Part shown: in pieces, positions 17,516 through 27,285 of the stretch
Position numbering within the stretch: the stretch's first letter is position 1
How the letters are laid out: each line of letters starts with the position of its first letter
Assembly: GCA_903926855.1 (NCBI GenBank)
Contig: CAIYKV010000254.1
Coordinates: forward strand, 1 to 62,202
Length of the DNA stretch: 62,202 nucleotides
Source: an uncultured Bacteroidota bacterium
Lineage (GTDB): Bacteria > Bacteroidota > Bacteroidia > Chitinophagales > Chitinophagaceae
Direction: 5' to 3'
Notes under the pieces: generated by a model
What the model was told of the DNA's origin: nothing
Database searches by the model: none
The model's input: only the letters and a program-made list of their open reading frames with translations
Translations under genes and position numbers: made by a program

Positions 17516-20500
17516 TTATTTCTTGTCTGCAATCAGATAATTCGCAGCCTCTTTAGAGGCAAGCGTTTTTGCCAGAAGCGACAATTGTATATCTAATTCC
17601 TTTTTCAATTCTGCAAAAACAGTATAAGAGCCTTTGGTAGGTTTATACTCGCCTGATTCAACCACTCTTTCCAATGCTGCCAGTCGGTTGTTTAGTTTAA
17701 TAGGAAAGTTTAAAGGATCCTGGGAGCTTTGATTTCTTACCTGGTAAAGGGTTTCTTCAATATTGATTAATTGAGCAAACAGTGCTTTGTTTTTTTCAGA
17801 GATTCCTTCTTTATTTATTTTCTCTTTTACTTCCCTGATTCGTATTACTGCTTCATTTGCTTTGCTGGTTTGATCCCTGATTTGAATAGCCAGCGTAAAT
17901 TTTTCTTCCAGATCAGCTCTCGTGACATCTTTGATTCTCGGATCGAGTTTGATTTCAAAAGAATCTGTTATGGTTTTACCTGCAGTAGTCAATTTAATGG
18001 TATACATACCCGGTAGGGCTAAAGGACCTGCATTTTTATTCGCACCCCAGAGAATCATATCTTTAAATGAAGTAGCTGCAGGATATTTTAAATCCCATTC
18101 AAATTTATTCAGGCCTGCTTTGCTGGATGGCGGAGGCGCTTTTCTATCCTCTTCATCTTCATCGGAAATACTACTGTCTTTAGTTGATTTGGGAGCCACT
18201 CCTATAAATTTTTGAATCTGCTTTCCATTTTTACTTAGAATCTCTATCGTAAGATCCGAACTTTCTTTGGGCAGATAATATTGGAATACGGCTTTTTGTA
18301 CATTTCTCACAGCATAGTATGGCTTGAACAGATAAGGAGCAGATGGTTTTATTCCGGAAACTTTATCTCTAATCGGAGATACATCATCCAAAACATACAT
18401 AGATCTTCCATGTGTACCGATCACAATATCTTTTTCCGTTACCGCAATATCTGACACTTGAACATCAGGCAGGTTTAGTCGCAAAGATTGCCAGGATTCT
18501 CCGGCATCATAAGAAACCCATACGCCATGTTCTGTTCCTGCATATAGTAATCCCTTACGCGTAATATCTTCTCTTACTGCATGAACATAATCATCGCCAC
18601 GAATACCCTGGATAATTTTTTTCCAATGTGCACCATAATCATCGGTCTTCCATATATAAGGCGTTCTGTCATCCATCTGATATCTTTTCGCAGCGATATA
18701 CGCTGTGCCTGCTGCAAAATGAGAGGCTTCGATGATACTTACCCTTGTATTTTTTGGCATATCGGGCGGAGTAATATTTTTCCAGGTTTTTCCTCCATCC
18801 ATTGTAATATGTACCAACCCATCATCAGATCCTGCCCAAATAATATTTACATTTTGATAAGAGGGAGCGAGTGCAAATACGGTAGCATAGATTTCCGGAC
18901 CATTCATATCCCGGGTGATGGATCCACCACTTATTCCTAAAGTTGCTGTATCAGCATAGGTAAGATCCGGACTGATTCTTTCCCAGCTTTGGCCTTCATT
19001 AGTGGTCATCCATACATGTTGTGAGCAGGTATATAATCTTTTCGGATCTACCGGTGAAAAAACAATAGGATAAGTCCACTGCCATCTTTCAGGCAATACT
19101 TTTGCTTCTTCTCCGGAAAAGAACCTGGGATAGACTTGTACATCACGCATTTCTCCGTTAGCACGGTTAAACCTGGTTAATAAAGCACCTTGACTTCCCC
19201 CATAAAAAATATCAGGATTCTTAGGGTCCTGAGAGATATACCCACTTTCTCCCCCTCCTACTGAATACGCAAAACCAATTCCTGGTTTGATTGAATTTGT
19301 ATTGAGAGCCTTATACCAATAGTCTTCGCTAGGCACTACCACTGTACTGTTATCTTGTTGTGCCCCCGCAACCTGATAAGGAAAGTCGGTTGTAGTAGTA
19401 ATATGATATAATTGAGCCGTTGGAAAATCTTCATCTGTCCAGGTTTTTCCTCCATTCACAGAAATCGTACCTCCTCCATCATTGGATGATGCCATACGCA
19501 TGGGATTTTCCGGATCAATCCACAGATCATGATTATCTCCATGCGGAGGGTTAATTTCTGTTTTAAAACTAATACCACCGTCAGTAGATTTATAGAAATT
19601 TACATTTAACCCATAAATGGTATTACTGTCTTTGGTGTCTGCAACAATCCGGGAATAATAAAAAGCCCTTTGTCTTAATTTACGTTCGTTGTTCACTATT
19701 TTCCATGAATTACCACCATCATCTGAACGATACAGCCCGCCCTCATTGGATTCAATAATGGCCCAAACCCGATTTGGTTTAACAGGAGAAACGGTTACGC
19801 CAATTTTGCCAACCGGACTTTTAGGCATTCCATCCTTTTTGGTAAGATCGGTCCAGGTTTCACCGCCATCCACAGATTTATATAAAGCCGAGACTCCGGT
19901 TTCTGCCCACATCTTATAAGGAGTGCGGTATACCTGCCAAATAGTTGCATAAATAATATCCGGGTTATTGGGATCAATGATCAGGTCTTCTGCGCCAGCA
20001 TTGTCTCCTTTGTATAAAACCTTTTTCCAGGTTTTACCTCCATCCATTGTTTTGAACACGCCTCTTTCTTCATTTGTTCCAAAAGCATGTCCCAAAGCAG
20101 AAACATATACGATATCAGGATTGGTTGGATGTATACGTACTCTTGAGATGGATTGGGTATTTTTTAAACCCATGTTTTTCCAGGTCTTGCCACCATCAAT
20201 AGACTTATAAACTCCGTCGCCCTGCATAATATTACCCCGAAACTCAGTTTCTCCAGTGCCTATGTATACAATATCCGGATTGCTTTCCGCAACCGCAACA
20301 GCGCCAACGGATGAGCTGGTAATTTGTCCGTCAGTAACGGGTGCCCAGCTTAGACCACCGTCTGTGGTTTTCCATAGCCCGCCACCTACAGCACCAAAAA
20401 AATATTCTAATTTTCGTTTTGTACTTCCAGCAATACCCAAAGATCTTCCGCCACGGTTGGGGCCAATATTTCGCCAGTTCATACCATGAAAAAGAGAAGC

Positions 20501-20593
20501 ACTGTCAGATTTGTCTTGCCCAATGATACTATTACCTGATAAGAGATAAATACAAAATAGTACAATGGATAAAATACGTGAACGAATAAGCAT
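17516..20593 (-). CDS. Exported VPS10/BNR-repeat beta-propeller protein
   Basis: This protein of about 1025 residues begins with a signal peptide (MLIRSRILSIVLFCIYLLSG) once the ATG at 20593 is used; the frame extends 24 codons further, but that part lacks signal-peptide character. It contains about ten Asp-box repeats (for example KTTDGGLSW, KSIDGGKTW, KTMDGGKTW, KSVDGGETW, RSDDGGNSW), building one or two sortilin/VPS10-like propellers over the first 700 residues, then a beta-sandwich and a helical tail (QIRDQTSKANEAVIRIREVK). No sialidase catalytic residues are obvious, so an enzymatic role is not supported. Such proteins are frequent in Chitinophagaceae and are poorly characterised. Confidence 0.85.
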   Translation of the reverse strand: MLIRSRILSIVLFCIYLLSGNSIIGQDKSDSASLFHGMNWRNIGPNRGGRSLGIAGSTKRKLEYFFGAVGGGLWKTTDGGLSWAPVTDGQITSSSVGAVAVAESNPDIVYIGTGETEFRGNIMQGDGVYKSIDGGKTWKNMGLKNTQSISRVRIHPTNPDIVYVSALGHAFGTNEERGVFKTMDGGKTWKKVLYKGDNAGAEDLIIDPNNPDIIYATIWQVYRTPYKMWAETGVSALYKSVDGGETWTDLTKKDGMPKSPVGKIGVTVSPVKPNRVWAIIESNEGGLYRSDDGGNSWKIVNNERKLRQRAFYYSRIVADTKDSNTIYGLNVNFYKSTDGGISFKTEINPPHGDNHDLWIDPENPMRMASSNDGGGTISVNGGKTWTDEDFPTAQLYHITTTTDFPYQVAGAQQDNSTVVVPSEDYWYKALNTNSIKPGIGFAYSVGGGESGYISQDPKNPDIFYGGSQGALLTRFNRANGEMRDVQVYPRFFSGEEAKVLPERWQWTYPIVFSPVDPKRLYTCSQHVWMTTNEGQSWERISPDLTYADTATLGISGGSITRDMNGPEIYATVFALAPSYQNVNIIWAGSDDGLVHITMDGGKTWKNITPPDMPKNTRVSIIEASHFAAGTAYIAAKRYQMDDRTPYIWKTDDYGAHWKKIIQGIRGDDYVHAVREDITRKGLLYAGTEHGVWVSYDAGESWQSLRLNLPDVQVSDIAVTEKDIVIGTHGRSMYVLDDVSPIRDKVSGIKPSAPYLFKPYYAVRNVQKAVFQYYLPKESSDLTIEILSKNGKQIQKFIGVAPKSTKDSSISDEDEEDRKAPPPSSKAGLNKFEWDLKYPAATSFKDMILWGANKNAGPLALPGMYTIKLTTAGKTITDSFEIKLDPRIKDVTRADLEEKFTLAIQIRDQTSKANEAVIRIREVKEKINKEGISEKNKALFAQLINIEETLYQVRNQSSQDPLNFPIKLNNRLAALERVVESGEYKPTKGSYTVFAELKKELDIQLSLLAKTLASKEAANYLIADKK

Positions 20594-20887
20594 GCGGTAT
20601 GGTTTTGATAATATAAAAGGGTGGTATTTTGAGATTAGGTAATTTATATTTTTATGGTAGATCATCCAAATTAATCGGGGTTATTTTCATGCCAGCTATC
20701 TCATTTCTTCAAATTAGGCGTTCTCATTACCAGAAACCAGTGCATACATGATAAACGATATTTATTATGTATGTAATTCGATTGAATGGTTTGTTGGGTA
20801 AATATGAATTTAAAAAAGGAGTAACTTGCAGTTATTATTTCCGTAAAATCAGGATTTCTCAGGGCGTTCTATCGATGATACTTGACA

Positions 20888-22153
20888 ATGAGAATTAATT
20901 ATAGTTCCAGATATTTCCCATTCAGTTTATTGTTTACATTAAGTTTTGCTTTTTGCATAAATCTTTCTGCCCAACTATCATCCACTTCTTCAAAATCTAC
21001 CAGCGATAGTGCCAACATAAATGCAGTAGAATATTATAAAAACCAGAAAGACCTGATTGATATATTTTATAAACTTTTTCATAAAGATACCGAGGCGAGA
21101 ATTGACAGTACCGGCATTAATAATACTAATTTGTATTTCTCAATAGCCCCCATTGTAGAATTCACCATTGCAACTGGTTTTTCTCCCGGGGTTGCAGGAA
21201 ATGTAGCTTTTAAAACCAGTGTAAAACAAAAAACGAATACTTCTTCTTTTCTTGGCGCTATAAAATATACACAGAAAAAGCAATTTCTGATTCCTATACA
21301 ATCTTCTGTCTGGACCCCTGGAAACAAATTTAATCTGGTTGGTGATTGGCGTTATCTTAATTATCCGCAGGATGCATATGGTTTTGGTGGGTATACAAAG
21401 GAATCCGATAAGTATATTATAGATTATAAGTATATAAGATTTTATGAACTCGTTTTAAAAAGCATTCGGAAAAATCTTTATGCAGGAATAGGTTATCAAT
21501 TGGATTACCATTGGGGGATTAAAGAATCAGAAGTACAACCTGGCCGGGTTACAGATTTCCGGAAATATGGTTTTAGTAATACGTCCGCTTCCTCAGCAAT
21601 TGCGTTCGATTTATTATATGACACAAGAGAAAATTCTATAAACCCACGACCAGGTAATTTTTACGCAAATCTGCAATTTGTTCAAAACACCAAGCTATTT
21701 GGCGCAAATAGTAATTGGAACTCAGTAACCCTTGATTTGAGAAAGTATATAAAGATGCCTTTCAATACAGTTTTAGCTTTATGGTGTTATAGTGTATTTG
21801 GCTTGAGTGGAAATCCACCATATCTCGATCTTCCCGGAACAGGTTCAGATACCTATAATAATACAGGAAGGGGCTATGAGCAGGCAAGATTTATTGGAAA
21901 AAAAATGATTGATCTGGAAGCTGAAATCAGGTTTAAAATCTCAAAAAATGGTCTGCTGGGAGGTGTAATCTTTGGGAACGCAGAGTCCCTGTCAGAATTG
22001 GGTTCTAATAAATTCGAAGTTATTTCACCAGCAATTGGCATAGGCCTAAGAATCAAATTCAATAAGTTTTCAAATACGAATGCTGCCATCGATTATGGAA
22101 TTGGTAGTAAAGGATCAAAAGGGTTTGTAGGTAATCTGGGAGAGGTGTTTTAG
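20888..22153 (+). CDS. BamA/TamA-like outer-membrane beta-barrel protein, paralogue 2
   Basis: This protein of about 421 residues has a signal peptide (RYFPFSLLFTLSFAFCINLSA) and then the same barrel core as 7738-8970. Shared blocks are YTQKKQF(L/F)xPI, PQDAYGFGG, IIDYKYIRFYE, FRKYGFS, LYDTRENSINPRPG, TGRGYEQARF and GFVGNLGEVF. POTRA domains are absent. The ATG at 20888 is favoured; a TTG two codons earlier is in frame. It lies 294 bases from the divergent BNR gene. The two paralogues flank the intervening genes in the same orientation, suggesting an old duplication with later insertion or rearrangement. Confidence 0.75.
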   Translation: MRINYSSRYFPFSLLFTLSFAFCINLSAQLSSTSSKSTSDSANINAVEYYKNQKDLIDIFYKLFHKDTEARIDSTGINNTNLYFSIAPIVEFTIATGFSPGVAGNVAFKTSVKQKTNTSSFLGAIKYTQKKQFLIPIQSSVWTPGNKFNLVGDWRYLNYPQDAYGFGGYTKESDKYIIDYKYIRFYELVLKSIRKNLYAGIGYQLDYHWGIKESEVQPGRVTDFRKYGFSNTSASSAIAFDLLYDTRENSINPRPGNFYANLQFVQNTKLFGANSNWNSVTLDLRKYIKMPFNTVLALWCYSVFGLSGNPPYLDLPGTGSDTYNNTGRGYEQARFIGKKMIDLEAEIRFKISKNGLLGGVIFGNAESLSELGSNKFEVISPAIGIGLRIKFNKFSNTNAAIDYGIGSKGSKGFVGNLGEVF

Positions 22154-22459
22154 ACAAATGGAGATTCCCTGGTTAAATGTTCATATTAAAGTAATAGTAA
22201 AGTCTTTATTTTATCCTTAGTAACTTGTATAATAAGTACTACTGAGCAAATTAGGTTTTCAAGAATAAGATCATTTTTATCTTTTTTTAAGCTTACTAAT
22301 TCTGAGAGCGGTTATTTGCTGAATACCTTAGTGGCTAAATTAATATTAATCGATTTTCCAAAGGTCTTGGTCGTATTCAACTTCTCGAGAGTTCTGGATT
22401 TTTCCAAATCTTCAACTTTTGCAGGTACTATAAAATTAGGAAGGCAAAGGTTTTAATGT
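22154..22459. other. Gene-free stretch upstream of the DedA gene
   Basis: About 300 AT-rich bases separate the barrel paralogue from the DedA-type gene. I see no open frame, RNA gene, long inverted repeat or clear TAnnTTTG box. It may hold the promoter for the downstream pair. Confidence 0.5.
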
Positions 22460-23032
22460 TTGAATGTGGAATCAATTATTCAATTACTGATTACATATAA
22501 ATATTTCATTCTATTTCCATTGGCAATCGTGGAGGGTCCGATTATTGCTGTAATCGCAGGGTTTTTGTGTATGGGTAATTTTTTAAATCCCTTAATAGTA
22601 TTTCCGATAATAGTTACAGGTGATGTAATTGGAGATTCAATTTGTTATATGTTTGGCAGGTTTGGTGTACCGGGCTTAATAAAAAAAATCGCTAAAGCCC
22701 TAGGAGTAAGGCCAGAGAAAGTTCAACAGGTAAGGGTTTATTTTGACGCCAATCCCAATAAAACGATTTCTTTATCTAAAATTACCCTGGGGATTGGTGT
22801 GGCAGGTATTTATCTGGCAGGGAATTCAAAAATTCCTTATAAAAGATTTATTAGTATTTGTTGTATTACCTCTGCATTGCAATATATTATTTATTTGAGT
22901 ATAGGACTACTTTTTGGTAAAGCCTATCTCCAAATCAGTCACTACTTAGACTTCTTTACTGCTTTGATCATTGTTATTGCGCTTACTATTCTTTTATTTT
23001 TCTTTATTAAATCGAAACGAAAAAGGGCATGA
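22460..23032 (+). CDS. DedA/SNARE-associated family membrane protein
   Basis: This protein of about 190 residues has several hydrophobic segments and DedA-like features: FPLAIVEGPIIAVIAGFLC with a conserved Glu, GDVIGDSICYMFGRFG, and an internal hydrophobic GIGVAGIYLAGNSKIPY re-entrant-like segment. DedA proteins are undecaprenyl-phosphate or phospholipid carriers. No ATG fits; TTG at 22460 or GTG at 22466 must be used. The stop overlaps the start of the glycosyltransferase by four bases (ATGA), so the two are translated together. The pairing suggests a lipid-linked sugar or glycolipid role. Confidence 0.8.
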   Translation: MNVESIIQLLITYKYFILFPLAIVEGPIIAVIAGFLCMGNFLNPLIVFPIIVTGDVIGDSICYMFGRFGVPGLIKKIAKALGVRPEKVQQVRVYFDANPNKTISLSKITLGIGVAGIYLAGNSKIPYKRFISICCITSALQYIIYLSIGLLFGKAYLQISHYLDFFTALIIVIALTILLFFFIKSKRKRA

Positions 23033-24192
23033 AAATTCTTTTTGTATCAGATACGTATTATCCACAAATCAATGGAGTATATTATTTTGTTTGCAGAGTA
23101 GGGCCCATGTTGCAAAATAAAGGTCATGAGATAGCGGTTATTGTGCCATCAGAAAACATGACTGCTACCTTTAATAAATTGGATGATCTTGATGTATACG
23201 GAATGCCCTCATTGCCAGTTTTATATTATCCTAACATACGTTTTCCAATTGCTGCAATGCTCAAATCAAGACTTCGGAAAATAATAGAACAATTTAAGCC
23301 CGATATTATCCATTTACAGGATCATTTTTTGATCAGTAAAGCAGTCGTTGAATTGAATAAAGAATTGAAAATCCCCATAATTGGAACCAATCATTTTATG
23401 CCTGAAAATATTACCATACTGGTGAAAGGGCAAAAATGGAAACAAAGAATTGAAAATTTTTTATGGAAAGGATTTAGTGAAGTATATAATCAGGTAAAAC
23501 TGGTAACCACTCCTACAGAAACCGGAGTGGCAATTATTCGATCCAAATTAAAAGTAGATACAGTAGCAATATCAAGTGGTATAGATCTTTCACTATTTAA
23601 TCCTATAGGAGACACAAGCTCTATAAAAGAAAAGTATAAGATACCAGATAAGCCGGTATTATTATATGTAGGCAGGCTAGATCCTGAAAAGCATATAGAA
23701 GAAATATTAGAATCGGTTGCGATTGCGATTAAACAAATTGATTTTTGTTTTGTGATAGTAGGAAAAGGAATTCGGAAAGCAATGCTTGAGAAGCTTACAG
23801 AGGATTTGGGTATTTCAGAGCATGTGATATTTACAGGTTTTGTTCCAGATGAGGACCTTCCCTATTTTTATAAGCTAGGCCGAATTTTCATTATTGCCAG
23901 TATAGCTGAATTATTAAGCCTGGCAGCTTTACAGGCTATGGCATCAGGCTTACCCATCATTGCTGTAAAAGCTGCTGCATTAGTAGAGCTTGTACAGGAT
24001 GGAGAGAATGGTTATTTATATGAAGAAGGTAATATCCCCGCTATTGTTCAAGCGATTAGTAATATAGTAACCGACGAACCGCTTTACAGAAAAATGAGTC
24101 AGAAAAGTATTGAATTGGTTCAGAAACATGATATACTAAGAACTCTTGAATCATTTGAAAATTTATACCATGCTCATTCTGGAAAAAATTAG
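23029..24192 (+). CDS. Family 4 glycosyltransferase
   Basis: This 387-residue protein has the GT-B fold of family 4. The N-terminal acceptor domain starts KILFVSDTYYPQINGV and contains DIIHLQDHF. The donor domain has YVGRLDPEKHIEEIL (about 212-226) and the nucleotide-sugar region IASIAELLSLAALQAMASG with the E(x7)E-like pattern in AELLSLAALQAM. It most resembles SqdX/MgtA-type sugar transferases to lipids. Its ATG overlaps the DedA stop. Codon use appears more AT-rich than in the surrounding genes, a weak hint of transfer. Confidence 0.88.
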   Translation: MKILFVSDTYYPQINGVYYFVCRVGPMLQNKGHEIAVIVPSENMTATFNKLDDLDVYGMPSLPVLYYPNIRFPIAAMLKSRLRKIIEQFKPDIIHLQDHFLISKAVVELNKELKIPIIGTNHFMPENITILVKGQKWKQRIENFLWKGFSEVYNQVKLVTTPTETGVAIIRSKLKVDTVAISSGIDLSLFNPIGDTSSIKEKYKIPDKPVLLYVGRLDPEKHIEEILESVAIAIKQIDFCFVIVGKGIRKAMLEKLTEDLGISEHVIFTGFVPDEDLPYFYKLGRIFIIASIAELLSLAALQAMASGLPIIAVKAAALVELVQDGENGYLYEEGNIPAIVQAISNIVTDEPLYRKMSQKSIELVQKHDILRTLESFENLYHAHSGKN

Positions 24193-24234
24193 GATGTTAT
24201 GAAAGAATAGAATCTGACGTTAATTAAAAGTGGT

Positions 24235-25356
24235 TTACCCAGATCTTTTCCGGTAATTTAAAATTGCCCATCCATTAAAAAAAACGGCAAAGCCCAACAT
24301 AGCCAGAATATGGGTTTTGATATCTGCTAACCCGCTGCCTTTTAATACGACCATTCGCATGACTTCAATAAAATAGGAAACCGGATTTAATCGAGTAATT
24401 ACCTGCGCCCATTCCGGCATACTTTCTATAGGGGTAAATAGTCCGCTAAGTAAATTAAATATCATAGTGATAAAGAAGGATACCAGCATAGACTGCTGCT
24501 GCGTTTGAGCATAGGTAGAAAGCAATAAGCCCAGACCTAATATTGCCAGCAGATAGATAGAGGCAAAAATATAGATCGTTATATAATGACCCAATGGTAC
24601 AATCCCATACACAATTCTCGCAAGTAATAACCCGAAAGTAAGCACAGCCAATGCCAATAGCCAGAATGGAATCAGCTTACCCAGAATAAATTGTGATTTC
24701 TTAATCGGGCTGACATTGATCTGTTCAATCGTGCCCATTTCTTTTTCCCGAATAATATTGTTAGAGGCAAAAGAAGATCCAATGATGGTAATCAGCATTA
24801 CCAGAATACCCGGAACCATAAACACCCGGTAATTCATATTTGGATTGAACCAATCTGAGAAGCTGACTTCAATCGTTGGTTGGGGTAGTAATCTGGGTTG
24901 CTGTATCCATTGTGCGCGAATTCCCTGGTTATAATCCTGAATAATACCTTGTATATATGCACCACCCAACCCTGCTTTAATACCATTGATGGCATTCACG
25001 GCTACTAATAAGGTAGATTGATTTTCTTTGACAAGGTCTCTCTCAAAATGAGCCGGGATTTCAAGAATCAGATCGGTTTTATCTAATTCAATAGAATGCA
25101 GGCCTTCCCGAAAAGAAGGACTATAATCTTTTAGTCTAAAATAGCCTGAAGAAATGATCTTGGTTACCAGTTTACGAGAATATTCAGAGTGATCGTGATC
25201 TACCACGCCAAGGTTAATATTCTTGATTTCAAAATCTGCAGCCAGTGGCAATATGAGCAATTGTACCATGGGCATGATGAACAATATCTTTAATATAGAT
25301 GGGTCACGGAATATTTGCCGCAGCTCTTTTTGTAATAAAAATTTTAGGACCCTCAT
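24235..25356 (-). CDS. ABC-2 type transporter permease (YbhR-like)
   Basis: This 373-residue membrane protein opens with a soluble segment typical of ABC-2 exporters (LRQIFRDPSILKILFIMPMV), then a large periplasmic loop and five C-terminal helices with the EKEMGTIEQINVSPIKKSQF signature near 205-224. It is the last gene of the efflux operon. Its ATG overlaps the preceding permease stop by four bases. It pairs with the gene at 25353 to form a heterodimeric membrane part, as YbhR and YbhS do. Confidence 0.92.
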   Translation of the reverse strand: MRVLKFLLQKELRQIFRDPSILKILFIMPMVQLLILPLAADFEIKNINLGVVDHDHSEYSRKLVTKIISSGYFRLKDYSPSFREGLHSIELDKTDLILEIPAHFERDLVKENQSTLLVAVNAINGIKAGLGGAYIQGIIQDYNQGIRAQWIQQPRLLPQPTIEVSFSDWFNPNMNYRVFMVPGILVMLITIIGSSFASNNIIREKEMGTIEQINVSPIKKSQFILGKLIPFWLLALAVLTFGLLLARIVYGIVPLGHYITIYIFASIYLLAILGLGLLLSTYAQTQQQSMLVSFFITMIFNLLSGLFTPIESMPEWAQVITRLNPVSYFIEVMRMVVLKGSGLADIKTHILAMLGFAVFFNGWAILNYRKRSG

Positions 25357-26459
25357 GACAGCCTAATTTTAAAATTCTTAATGCTGATGCCGAGTAACAC
25401 TGCCGTCATTCCAACCAATATCAATGTCTCTTTCCAGATAGCACTAAATCCCAGCCCTTTAATCATCACTGATTTTACAATGATATAATACCATTTTGCG
25501 GGAACGATATTGGAGATCACCTGTAAAGGAATCGGCATATTTTCTACCGGGAAAAGAAATCCACTAAATAAAAGCGTAGGCAAGAACAAACTCATCATAG
25601 AAGTGAACTGAGCTGTTTGTTGGGTTTTGGCCGTGTTGGAGATTAATATACCCAGCGATAATGCAGTAACGGTAAATAATATACTCTCTCCAATTAATAA
25701 AAGCAGGCTTCCCACAATGGGAACATCTAACACAAATACACTTAACAGCAGTATGGTGGCTATATTTAAAAGCGAAACAATCAGATAGGGAATCGTTTTA
25801 GCGATTATAATCCGGAAAGGTTTCAGTGGTGAAACAAGAATTACTTCCATTGTGCCAATCTCTTTTTCTCTTACAATAGAAATAGAAGTCATCATGGCAC
25901 ATACCAACATCAGCACCAATGCCATTACTCCCGGAACAAAATTATAGGCCCCCTTTAATTCAGGGTTATACAACATCCTAACCTGTGTTTTAATGGTATA
26001 AGGCAATTCTTCATTCTGGGTAAGCGATTGCTGGTAATCATTAATTATTGAGCTGGCATAATTTGTCAGCGTATTTGCAGTATTGGGGTCTGATGCGTCG
26101 GCGATCAATTGTATCTGTGCATGATTGGTATGGAGAAGGTCATTGCGAAAATTATTTGGGAATACGACCGCTAAACGAATCTTTCCCTGGCGGAAAGTAG
26201 CTTCGATCTCTTTATAAGAATATACATTTTTGATTAAATTGAAATAACGACTGGCAGCCAGTTTCTCTGAAACAGCCTGGGTTGACAGGTCGCGCGATTG
26301 GTCAAAGATGGCTATTTTGGAATTCTTTACTTCATTAGTAAGCGCAAAACCATATAGCAATATCTGCACAACAGGCATCCAGATAAGGATGAATAGTGTG
26401 CGCCTGTCTCTCCAGATATGCAGCCATTCTTTTTTTACAAAAACCAGAAATTGATTCAT
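25353..26459 (-). CDS. ABC-2 type transporter permease (YbhS-like)
   Basis: This 368-residue membrane protein is homologous to its downstream neighbour. It has the coupling element KEWLHIWRDRRTLFILIWMP at the N-terminus, a periplasmic domain, then helices with REKEIGTMEVILVSPLKPFR. It lies 79 bases after the second ATPase gene. In E. coli the YbhFSR transporter exports drugs and cations; an equivalent role is likely here. Confidence 0.92.
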   Translation of the reverse strand: MNQFLVFVKKEWLHIWRDRRTLFILIWMPVVQILLYGFALTNEVKNSKIAIFDQSRDLSTQAVSEKLAASRYFNLIKNVYSYKEIEATFRQGKIRLAVVFPNNFRNDLLHTNHAQIQLIADASDPNTANTLTNYASSIINDYQQSLTQNEELPYTIKTQVRMLYNPELKGAYNFVPGVMALVLMLVCAMMTSISIVREKEIGTMEVILVSPLKPFRIIIAKTIPYLIVSLLNIATILLLSVFVLDVPIVGSLLLLIGESILFTVTALSLGILISNTAKTQQTAQFTSMMSLFLPTLLFSGFLFPVENMPIPLQVISNIVPAKWYYIIVKSVMIKGLGFSAIWKETLILVGMTAVLLGISIKNFKIRLS

Positions 26460-26538
26460 GGTATCTAATTTTGCTGATCGTTGTTAATTGGACTTATCAG
26501 CATTGTGAATTCTATACGTTTCTCACCAACTCTTTTGA

Positions 26539-27285
26539 TTACTCTGACCTGCTGGCTTTTCTGGCCAATTGCAGAAACACTTCATCCATCGAACCCGCAG
26601 AATAGGTTTTCATCAGGTTAGCAGGCGAATCAAGCGCATCAATTCTGCCATCAACCATTATGGAAACCCTGTTACAATATTCCGCTTCATCCATATAGTG
26701 TGTGGTTACAAAAATGGTTATTCCCCGTTCAGCCGCTTCGTAAATCAGGGTCCAGAATTCTCTGCGTGTAATCGGATCAACACCGCCTGTTGGCTCATCC
26801 AGAAAAACTATGGCCGGGTCATGAACAATCGCAATTGAAAAAGCCAGCTTTTGTTTCCAACCCAAGGGTAAAGCCCTTACCAATGTTTTTTCTTCTCCTT
26901 CTAAATGCAATTCTTTTACCAGTAATTCTGTTTTTTCTTTGATCTTTTCATCTGATAATCCATAAATGCCCGCATAAAAACGGATATTTTCTTTAATGGT
27001 CAGGTCCTCATATAAAGAGAACTTCTGACTCATATAACCGATGTTTTTTTTGATCAGTTCATTTTCTTTGTAAACATCATACCCCGCAACTGTTGCTTCG
27101 CCGGAACTGGGTAATGATAATCCGCATAGCATCCGCATAGCGGTAGTTTTACCCGCTCCATTAGCGCCAAGAAAACCAAAAATCTCCCCCTTCTCCACTT
27201 CAAAACTGATCTTATCCACTGCCGTAAAAGCACCAAATTTTTTGGTAAGCTCTTTGGCAGTAATTACTTTATTGTTTTGTACCAT
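26539..27285 (-). CDS. ABC transporter ATP-binding protein, second of a pair
   Basis: This 248-residue ATPase shows Walker A (GANGAGKTTAM), Walker B (IVFLDEPTGG) and the switch histidine in VTTHYMDEAE. The signature is degenerate (ALPLGWKQKLAFS in place of LSGGQ), which is usual for the second nucleotide-binding domain of YbhF-like proteins. The ATG at 27285 overlaps the upstream ATPase stop by one base (TAATG). In E. coli the two ATPase domains are fused in YbhF; here they are separate polypeptides. Confidence 0.92.
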   Translation of the reverse strand: MVQNNKVITAKELTKKFGAFTAVDKISFEVEKGEIFGFLGANGAGKTTAMRMLCGLSLPSSGEATVAGYDVYKENELIKKNIGYMSQKFSLYEDLTIKENIRFYAGIYGLSDEKIKEKTELLVKELHLEGEEKTLVRALPLGWKQKLAFSIAIVHDPAIVFLDEPTGGVDPITRREFWTLIYEAAERGITIFVTTHYMDEAEYCNRVSIMVDGRIDALDSPANLMKTYSAGSMDEVFLQLARKASRSE

